Shown in pieces: positions 58,075 to 64,000 of a DNA stretch of 64,000 nucleotides. The stretch comes from Acidobacteriota bacterium (lineage in GTDB: Bacteria; Acidobacteriota; Terriglobia; Bryobacterales; Bryobacteraceae). The stretch covers positions 1 through 64,000 of the forward strand of contig JACPNQ010000023.1 in assembly GCA_016185425.1 (NCBI GenBank). The letters run 5' to 3'. The notes below the pieces were generated by a model. It had not been told where the DNA came from, did not search any database, and saw nothing but the letters and a program-made list of their open reading frames with translations. Positions within the stretch are counted from its first letter, which is position 1; each line of letters begins with the position of its first letter. The position numbers and the translations under genes were made by a program.

Positions 58075-60229
58075 ACTGAAACTCCGGATGTAACAACAAC
58101 GTCCACAACAGGTCTTCTATCTCAAGACCATTTGCCAGCTTCATCTCCGCGGTCGACGGCGCTCTCCCCAACGTCTGCCAGAACAGCCGCTCCGTTAACT
58201 TCGCGCGGTCTTTCTCGAACGCCGGAGCCGCCACGGGCGGAGGGTCTACTATCTTGGACAGAAGATTCCGGTCCGGCGTTTTCGGAAATACGTAAAATCG
58301 CACTGCGCTATTTACGTCGCTCAAACGCCCGATGTCGTCCACCACTAACTTCCCCGTCAGCCGTTTCGCCCCGTCCGGAACGGACAACAGCACAGCCTTC
58401 CCAAACGGCGTAATCGCCACTTCGTCAAACTTCGTCTTCTCCACTTCAACCGGCTTCAGCTCAATTCCGCTCACCGGACGCGCCGCAACGCCGTCAAACG
58501 CCAGTGCCTGCCACCCCGCCACCGTCTTCTCCGCGTCATAACTCCCGGCGTCTTCCACCAGCAGCCACAACTCCTTCAGGCCTTCCACAGGCACATCCAA
58601 ATTCACAGACCCGCGCCGTACAACGCGCGAATCGAACACCGCCGCCGGAGCCTCAGGCAGCGTCCCCAGCAACCGCTGCGCCCCTCGCCGCAGAGATAGC
58701 GCCAGCGTGGTACCGTTGACGAGTTCCAGCGCCTGCAATGTGCTCGCCTCGCCGGGCCGTGTCGTATAAACCTGGTCCCGGATTGGCCGCCCCATCGCCC
58801 GGCTTAGCGGCGTCGACTTGAACTCCCACTCCCGCGCCATCCGCGCGCCGCGCTCGTTCTGCACCGCTCGCCACTCACCCGTAATCGCCGATAGCGTGTC
58901 GACAAACTGCTCGGCAGTCAGCCGCCGCGGCAGCGGTCCACGAAATTTCGTATCTGGCTGCGGCAGCGCCGGCTGCTGCCAGGCGCGCGAGGTCATAATC
59001 AATCGCAGCAACCGGTTCACGTCGTACCCATTCGCCGCGAAATCGGCAGCCAGCCAATCCAGCAGGTCCGCGTTGAACGGCTGCGCGTCCATGTCGTCCA
59101 CAGGTTCTACGATCGCCCGCCCGAACAACCGTCCCCAGATCCGGTTCACAAACGTCCGTGCCAGGCGTCCGTTCCGCGGAGAGGTGAACAACGCCGCCGC
59201 CGCCGCGAGCCGTTCGTCCAGCGTCCCATCCTGTGGAATCGCTCCCAGCGACGGGAACAGGAACTGCGGTCCCTGCATCTTCCCCGTCTTCACATCGCAC
59301 CGGACTAACTCCAACTGCGGCTGCTCCGAGTAGATCGCCGCCATCCCATAACTCTCCCGCAACTTGTACTTATTCACGAAAGAGTCATGGCAGGACGCGC
59401 ACTTCAGATTCACACCCAGAAAAACTTGCGCCGTATTCTGCGCCGCCTGCATATGCGGCAATTGCGACGCATTCACATCTCCGCGCCAGTTCACACCCAC
59501 CAGGAATCCCGCCGGAGCGTCCGGGCCCTTCGGGTTCACCAACTGCCGGACCATCTCGTCGTACGGCATGTTGGACACCAGCGCCTTCCTCAACCATGGC
59601 GTGTACGGCTTCGCCGTGTCGCCGTAGTACGCGCGCAGGTCGTTCCGCAGCAGATCATTCCAAAAGCTCATCCAATGCCCGGCGAACATCTCCCGGTTCG
59701 TCAACAGCTCCTCAACGAGCCTCTCCCGGTCCTTTCCCTTCGCCGCGGCGATTTGCTCATAGGTCGGCGTGATTCCCCAGAGATCCAAATACACCCGCCG
59801 CGCAAACACCGCGTCCGGAACCGGTGCGCGGAACGTACCGCCAACCAGCACGTCCACCGGATTACCGGCGCCTTTCAACACAACCGCGCGCGGCGCCAGC
59901 GGCGCCACCCATTTCGATCCGCCCCGCGCCTTCATATCCGCCCACGGCAGATCGTCCGCCACCCACCGTTCCAACACCGCAATCTGCGCGTCCGTCAGCG
60001 GAGCGCCATTCGGCGGCATCCTCATGCCGTCCGTCCCGCGCACCTTTCCGATCAACTTCCCGCGCACCCGCACAAACCCGGCCCGCTCATCCACGCGCAG
60101 TCCCGCCTGCGCCGGCTCCCCCGTGTGGCAACTCGCGCACCGCGCCGCCAGGATCGGGTGGACTTCGGTTGCGAAGTCCACCTGCCCAAACACCGAAACC
60201 GCGCCAACAAGGAACAGCCAAATGACCAC
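58064..60229 (-). CDS. DUF1549/DUF1553 protein with c-type haem domain
   Basis: The product is 721 residues from a GTG start. A signal peptide (MVIWLFLVGAVSVFG) is followed by a cytochrome-like haem motif C31-A-S-C34-H35. Then come DUF1549 (RRVYLDLWGITPTYEQIAAA; HWMSFWNDLLRNDLRAYYGD) and DUF1553 (RTFVNRIWGRLFGRAIVEPV; LLRLIMTSRAWQQP). Such proteins, abundant in Planctomycetes and Acidobacteria, often pair with DUF1501 and may process complex polysaccharides or act in electron transfer. Overlaps the DUF1501 start by 11 bases and the MocA gene by one. Confidence 0.9.
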   Translation of the reverse strand: MVIWLFLVGAVSVFGQVDFATEVHPILAARCASCHTGEPAQAGLRVDERAGFVRVRGKLIGKVRGTDGMRMPPNGAPLTDAQIAVLERWVADDLPWADMKARGGSKWVAPLAPRAVVLKGAGNPVDVLVGGTFRAPVPDAVFARRVYLDLWGITPTYEQIAAAKGKDRERLVEELLTNREMFAGHWMSFWNDLLRNDLRAYYGDTAKPYTPWLRKALVSNMPYDEMVRQLVNPKGPDAPAGFLVGVNWRGDVNASQLPHMQAAQNTAQVFLGVNLKCASCHDSFVNKYKLRESYGMAAIYSEQPQLELVRCDVKTGKMQGPQFLFPSLGAIPQDGTLDERLAAAAALFTSPRNGRLARTFVNRIWGRLFGRAIVEPVDDMDAQPFNADLLDWLAADFAANGYDVNRLLRLIMTSRAWQQPALPQPDTKFRGPLPRRLTAEQFVDTLSAITGEWRAVQNERGARMAREWEFKSTPLSRAMGRPIRDQVYTTRPGEASTLQALELVNGTTLALSLRRGAQRLLGTLPEAPAAVFDSRVVRRGSVNLDVPVEGLKELWLLVEDAGSYDAEKTVAGWQALAFDGVAARPVSGIELKPVEVEKTKFDEVAITPFGKAVLLSVPDGAKRLTGKLVVDDIGRLSDVNSAVRFYVFPKTPDRNLLSKIVDPPPVAAPAFEKDRAKLTERLFWQTLGRAPSTAEMKLANGLEIEDLLWTLLLHPEFQYVD

Positions 60230-61377
60230 TAGAACTTCACCTTCACCCAGCCCTTTTTCTTGTTGCTCTCGACAACCTTCTCCAGCAGCACCATCCCACG
60301 CCAGCCGTCTTCGAACGTCGGATAATCCACCGGCGCCGAAGGATCCGCCACGCGCTTGTAGAACCGCTTGTAAAGCTGCTTGTGCGCATCGTCGTAGCCT
60401 TCACTGTGCCCGCCCGGCAGATCCGCGAATCCTGCCGCCGGCCCCATTAACATAGACGGATCTTTGATCAGAATCCGGTTCGGCTCATTGCGGTTGCCGA
60501 TCCACAATTCGTCCGGCCGTTCCTGGTTCCAGCTCACGCCGCTCTTCGTTCCGTAGATCTCGAACGCAAACCGGTTCTTATTTCCCGCGGCAACCTGGGA
60601 TGCCGTGAATGCGCCCCGCGCCGAATCGCCAAGATGAATCAGCAGCCCGCCGTAATCCTCTGTCGAGATCTTCACTTCGTCGTAATCGGACGGCTTCAAC
60701 TTCTTCCCCGCGAACGTCTGAATGGCCGTCTTTGGCTTCTTGCGCGTCTTGTGGAACGTCGCCAGATCCGCGCAGAGCGCTGTGATCCGCAGCCCGGTCA
60801 AATGCTGGATCATATCCATCCAGTGCGACCCGATATCGCCCACCGCTCGCAGTGCGCCGTTCTCCTTCGCGTCAATGCGCCAATTGAAGTCCGTATCATA
60901 AAGCAGCCAGTCCTGCGAATAGGTGCCCTGCACGTGAAGAACGTCGCCCAATTCACCGGACGCAATGTACTGCCGGATGTGCTGCACCACCGGGTAATAG
61001 CGCAGGTTGTGATTCACCGCATGCGCAACTTTTTTCTTCTGCGCCAGCTTCAGCATGTTGGCGGCTTCTTTTGCCGACACGGCCAGCGGCTTCTCGCACA
61101 GCACCGCCTTGCCCGCTTCCAGCGCCTCCATCGACATCGGATAGTGCATCGCGTTCGGCGTCAGCACATGCACCGCCTGAATCGAAGGATCGGCCAGCAA
61201 CTCCTTATAGTTCCCTGTCGTCCGCTCAATCCCCATCGACTCGCCAAAGGCGGCGGCTTCCGCGGCGTTCACGCTCGCTACCCCCGCAATATCGACAAAC
61301 CCCAACCGCCGGATCTGCTCCGCATGTACCCGCCCCATAAATCCGGTGCCGATAATCGCCGTTGAAACACGTGCCAT
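60229..61377 (-). CDS. Gfo/Idh/MocA-family oxidoreductase
   Basis: The product is 382 residues. The NAD(P)-binding site is STAIIGTGFMGRVHAEQIR and the family motif is seen as AGKAVLCEKPLAVSAKEAAN. The C-terminal alpha/beta domain includes HWMDMIQHLTGLRITALCAD. The enzymes act on sugars and inositols; the substrate is unknown. It leads the minus-strand operon with the DUF1549 gene. It resembles hydroxypyruvate/myo-inositol-type family members but cannot be placed further. Confidence 0.92.
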   Translation of the reverse strand: MARVSTAIIGTGFMGRVHAEQIRRLGFVDIAGVASVNAAEAAAFGESMGIERTTGNYKELLADPSIQAVHVLTPNAMHYPMSMEALEAGKAVLCEKPLAVSAKEAANMLKLAQKKKVAHAVNHNLRYYPVVQHIRQYIASGELGDVLHVQGTYSQDWLLYDTDFNWRIDAKENGALRAVGDIGSHWMDMIQHLTGLRITALCADLATFHKTRKKPKTAIQTFAGKKLKPSDYDEVKISTEDYGGLLIHLGDSARGAFTASQVAAGNKNRFAFEIYGTKSGVSWNQERPDELWIGNRNEPNRILIKDPSMLMGPAAGFADLPGGHSEGYDDAHKQLYKRFYKRVADPSAPVDYPTFEDGWRGMVLLEKVVESNKKKGWVKVKF

Positions 61378-61416
61378 AGTCTTCTTGCTTTGTCCTTTCG
61401 TGGAGGGAAAATCCGT

Positions 61417-61437
61417 CTCTCCCGTTTACTCTATATC
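61417..61437. repeat. Upstream copy A of a repeated 21-base element
   Basis: This element is 18 of 21 bases identical to one at 61765-61785. It lies 40 bases before the first of two similar small membrane-protein genes. It includes CCGTTTAC and ATATC. A shared promoter or duplicated segment is likely. Confidence 0.45.
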
Positions 61438-61477
61438 AACTGGCGCACCATCCTCATGAACTACACTAAAGGGTCGG

Positions 61478-61756
61478 ATGATCGTAAAGCTTCGTGTAGG
61501 TCCGGGCACGCGAATCCGCCGCCAGGGGATTCGGAACCGCCGTTTCGCTCTTACCGCCGCCGCACTGCTGACACCCTTCTCCGTCATCGCTTTCGCCCTC
61601 GGCGGCTGGCGCCTCGCCGCTGACCTCGATTGGACCAGCCGCTTCGCCATCGACGACGGCCCCCTCTCCCATTGGCAAGTCTGGATTACCCTCTCCTTCC
61701 TCCTCCAGGGCGCCGCCGCTCTCCTCAACCGCTACGCCGAAACAAGCGGGGAATGA
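61478..61756 (+). CDS. Small two-helix membrane protein, copy 1
   Basis: The product is 92 residues; AAAGGG six bases upstream supports the ATG. It has two hydrophobic helices (ALTAAALLTPFSVIAFALGG; VWITLSFLLQGAAALLNRY) separated by a conserved-looking turn, FAIDDGPLSHWQVW. It resembles the product of the next gene (FPISGGALSDWRVWM). No function is known. The pair and the duplicated upstream element indicate tandem duplication. Confidence 0.65.
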   Translation: MIVKLRVGPGTRIRRQGIRNRRFALTAAALLTPFSVIAFALGGWRLAADLDWTSRFAIDDGPLSHWQVWITLSFLLQGAAALLNRYAETSGE

Positions 61757-61764
61757 CCACTTTT

Positions 61765-61785
61765 CTCTTCCGTTTACGCGATATC
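61765..61785. repeat. Upstream copy B of the repeated 21-base element
   Basis: It is 18 of 21 bases identical to copy A at 61417-61437 and lies 66 bases before the second small membrane-protein gene. Confidence 0.45.
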
Positions 61786-61851
61786 TTGTAGGCGGCCGCA
61801 ACGGATTCGCGGCACTATGCATCCAAATGGGTAAGAGGGAGTAGTTCAACT

Positions 61852-62115
61852 ATGTGGAATCGTTTGGCGACTCGCAATGTAGCGATCCTGACTAAAGCCG
61901 GTGAAGAACTGACGCCCGCGTTCGCTGCCTTCCTATCTCCATTGGCGGCTATGGCGCTGGCTCTCGGTCTCTGGGCATTTGCCGCCCAGATCGCGCTCGC
62001 GTCCAATTTCCCCATTTCCGGCGGCGCGCTGTCGGACTGGCGGGTGTGGATGTTGATCGCTGGCGGCTTGGAAATGGCCGCACTTCGTTTCCGTTCCCAA
62101 ACACCCAACCGGTAA
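61852..62115 (+). CDS. Small two-helix membrane protein, copy 2
   Basis: The product is 87 residues, with AGGGAG about 12 bases upstream. It has two hydrophobic helices (LSPLAAMALALGLWAFAAQI and VWMLIAGGLEMAALRF) around FPISGGALSDWRVWM, matching the turn in copy 1. N-terminal residues differ. It precedes the rhomboid gene by 34 bases. Confidence 0.65.
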   Translation: MWNRLATRNVAILTKAGEELTPAFAAFLSPLAAMALALGLWAFAAQIALASNFPISGGALSDWRVWMLIAGGLEMAALRFRSQTPNR

Positions 62116-62149
62116 GCTATCCTCGGTTATGGGGGCGGTGCAACACTAG

Positions 62150-62881
62150 ATGGGCTCGTCATTTCGCAACCCTTCGTTCGGTTCGTCGTCGGGTGTCCTC
62201 CCGATAGGCGTCAAATGGTTGCTGATCAGCAATACGGCCTTTTTTCTACTGCAGTTCGTGCTCTATCAGGCGGCGGGCGTTACGCTCAACTTCCTGAAGC
62301 TGATCCCTATCCAAACCGTGAGCGGCTACATCTGGCAACCGCTCACCTACATGTTCCTCCACGACGTGCACAGCACCATGCACATCCTCTGGAACATGAT
62401 TTCGCTCTTCTTCACCGGACCGATGCTCGAAGTCCACTGGGGTACCACGCGCTTCCTGAAGTACTACTTCCTGTGCGGCATCGGCGCCGGTATCTGCGTC
62501 GTCCTCGCCAGCTTCATCGCCGGCACTCCAGGCGTGGCCACCATCGGCTGCAGCGGCGCCCTCTTCGGTGTGCTGGTCGCCTACGGCCTGCTCTTCCCTG
62601 ACGTGCTGTTTTTCGGCGTCATCAAAGCGAAGTGGTTCGTCATCATCATCGGCGCCGTGAATCTCCTCGACGGCATCGCGTCGCGCAACGCCGGCGTTAG
62701 CCACGTTGCCCATCTCGGTGGCATGGCCATCGGGTTCCTCATCATTCGCTTCGGGCTGCTCGGCAACTCCCGGGGTTCCAAAGATCCCTTGACGTGGCTC
62801 GAAGCCCAGTACAAGAACTGGAAACTGGCACGCGCACGCAAGAAGTTTGAAGTCTATATGCGCAACCAATCGCGCCATTGA
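62150..62881 (+). CDS. Rhomboid-family intramembrane serine protease
   Basis: The product is 243 residues with about six membrane helices. The catalytic serine is S135 in IGCSGALFG and the catalytic histidine is H188 in SHVAHLGGMA. The family also needs the loop His/Asn, seen in LHDVHSTMHILWNMISLFF. Rhomboids cut membrane proteins within the bilayer. The C-terminus is charged and cytoplasmic. Its last codon overlaps the start of the next gene by four bases (TTGA). Confidence 0.92.
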   Translation: MGSSFRNPSFGSSSGVLPIGVKWLLISNTAFFLLQFVLYQAAGVTLNFLKLIPIQTVSGYIWQPLTYMFLHDVHSTMHILWNMISLFFTGPMLEVHWGTTRFLKYYFLCGIGAGICVVLASFIAGTPGVATIGCSGALFGVLVAYGLLFPDVLFFGVIKAKWFVIIIGAVNLLDGIASRNAGVSHVAHLGGMAIGFLIIRFGLLGNSRGSKDPLTWLEAQYKNWKLARARKKFEVYMRNQSRH

Positions 62882-63978
62882 CTCCCGCTAACCGCATCCC
62901 ATCCATCGACGCTCTCCGCGGCCTCGTCATGATCGTCATGGCGCTCGACCATACCCGCGACTTCTTCCACTCCGGCGCGATGAGCTTCAACCCAGAAGAC
63001 CTCACCAAAACCACCGCCGCCATCTTTTTCACTCGCTGGATCACCCATTTCTGCGCCCCAACTTTCTTTTTCCTCGCCGGTCTCGGTGCTTTTTTCAAAT
63101 CCGGTCCACGCACCTCCTTCCTCATCAAACGCGGCCTCTGGCTCATCTTCCTCGAAATCGCTGTCTTCCAGACCATCGTCTTTTTCAAGTTCTTCAACAC
63201 CCCCACTCTCCTCACCATCCTCTGGCAGCTCGGCCTCTCGATGATCGTCCTCGGCGCGCTCGTTCACATCCCGATTAAATACCTCGCCCCGATAAGCCTC
63301 GCCTTCATTGCCCTCCACAACCTCGCCGACCCCATCCGGCTCACCGGGCCCGCCCAAATCCTCCACCAACTCGGCTTCTTCCAAATCGGCGGGCTCGGCT
63401 TCGTCTCCGTCTACCCCCTGATCCCGTGGTTCGCCGTCATGTCCATCGGCTACTGCGCCGGCGAGATCGTTCACGACCGCAGGAAGTTAATGCGGATCGG
63501 CGCAGCCATCACCATCGCCTTCTTCGTCATCCGCGCCATCAACATCTACGGCGAGCCTGTGCCATGGGACGGCACATTCCTCTCCTTCTTCCGCTGCACC
63601 AAATACCCGCCCTCGCTCGATTACCTTCTAATGACGCTCGGCCCGGCAATCTTCGCCCTGGGCCTTTTCCACGACAGGAAATCCCCCATCGTCGCCACCT
63701 ACGGCCGCGCCCCGCTATTCTACTTCCTCGGCCACTTCCTGCTCATTCGCCTGCTCACGTACGCCTTCGCATACATCCGCTACGGCACGGTCGCCTTTCT
63801 CAGCAACCCCATTCCCTCCATGGGCGGCAAGGCCGATCTCTACCCCGCTGGCTTTGGCTACACGCTACCCGAAACATACGCCGTCTGGATTCTTGTCGTG
63901 GTACTCATGTACCCCATCACCCTCTGGTTCGCCAACCTCAAAGAGCGCCGCCGCGACTGGTGGCTTAGCTACCTCTAA
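62878..63978 (+). CDS. Polytopic DUF1624-like (HGSNAT-like) membrane acyltransferase
   Basis: The product is 366 residues from a TTG that overlaps the rhomboid stop by four bases. The N-terminus RIPSIDALRGLVMIVMALDH and TRDFFHSGAM, with following His, resembles the heparan-alpha-glucosaminide N-acetyltransferase/DUF1624 group. About ten hydrophobic helices follow. The family transfers acetyl groups across membranes, in glycan decoration. The substrate is unknown. It ends 22 bases before the window end. Confidence 0.85.
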   Translation: MTPANRIPSIDALRGLVMIVMALDHTRDFFHSGAMSFNPEDLTKTTAAIFFTRWITHFCAPTFFFLAGLGAFFKSGPRTSFLIKRGLWLIFLEIAVFQTIVFFKFFNTPTLLTILWQLGLSMIVLGALVHIPIKYLAPISLAFIALHNLADPIRLTGPAQILHQLGFFQIGGLGFVSVYPLIPWFAVMSIGYCAGEIVHDRRKLMRIGAAITIAFFVIRAINIYGEPVPWDGTFLSFFRCTKYPPSLDYLLMTLGPAIFALGLFHDRKSPIVATYGRAPLFYFLGHFLLIRLLTYAFAYIRYGTVAFLSNPIPSMGGKADLYPAGFGYTLPETYAVWILVVVLMYPITLWFANLKERRRDWWLSYL

Positions 63979-64000
63979 CCCCCTTCACCGCTCCCGGCCT

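Overview
The window reads as chromosomal DNA of a GC-rich Gram-negative bacterium, most likely an Acidobacteriota member of the Solibacter/Bryobacter type. The pointers are three secreted proteins ending in the C-terminal domain expanded in Solibacter (TIGR03437-like), an Oar-like TonB-dependent receptor with a carboxypeptidase-regulatory N-domain, a DUF1501 plus DUF1549/DUF1553 pair, a BlaI/BlaR1 pair whose sensor carries TonB_C tails, a PEP-CTERM protein, and futalosine-route menaquinone genes. This assignment rests on family content only; no rRNA or tRNA is visible.

Layout. 0.2-7.2 kb: di-haem cytochrome c peroxidase, Oar-like receptor, TPR lipoprotein and cupin. 7.3-14 kb: dprA, topA, alaC, a GNAT protein and two small unknown genes. 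13.9-18.6 kb (minus): sulfatase, a beta-propeller protein with an interrupted C-terminal domain, and a small secreted protein. 18.6-25.1 kb (plus): a tight carbohydrate run of toroid protein, GT2-GT4 fusion, 6-phosphogluconate dehydrogenase and AGE-family epimerase. 25-27.2 kb: BlaR1/BlaI. 27.2-30.3 kb: membrane protein, HAD hydrolase and methyltransferase. 30.3-32.0 kb: a large protein of unknown function. 32-35.3 kb: mqnE-mqnP on minus and DUF192-larB on plus from a 21 bp divergent gap. 35.3-40.3 kb (minus): AIM24, GAF-like, lytic transglycosylase and aminotransferase, all overlapping. 40.4-46.3 kb: two converging TIGR03437-type secreted proteins. 46.6-51.3 kb: mqnA-mqnC, PfkB kinase, a membrane-anchored unknown and aroF with a structured leader. 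51.3-56.7 kb: accessory-looking region with long gaps, an N-acyl amino acid synthase-like enzyme, a PEP-CTERM protein, a VAO-type flavoprotein and a response regulator. 56.7-61.4 kb (minus): DUF1501, DUF1549/DUF1553 cytochrome and Gfo/Idh/MocA oxidoreductase. 61.5-64 kb: duplicated two-helix membrane proteins, rhomboid protease and a DUF1624-like acyltransferase.

How it fits together. mqnA, mqnC, mqnE and mqnP supply chorismate dehydratase, both radical-SAM steps and the prenyltransferase of futalosine menaquinone synthesis, while aroF feeds chorismate. Secreted and envelope functions dominate the rest. The least explained parts are the 51.3-56.7 kb N-acyl amino acid synthase/PEP-CTERM/oxidase locus with its phased repeats and long hairpins, the interrupted TIGR03437 domain at 15.2-17.9 kb, the 556-residue unknown protein at 30.3-32.0 kb, and the duplicated small membrane proteins at 61.5-62.1 kb. 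No CRISPR array, insertion sequence, integrase or RNA gene was seen.
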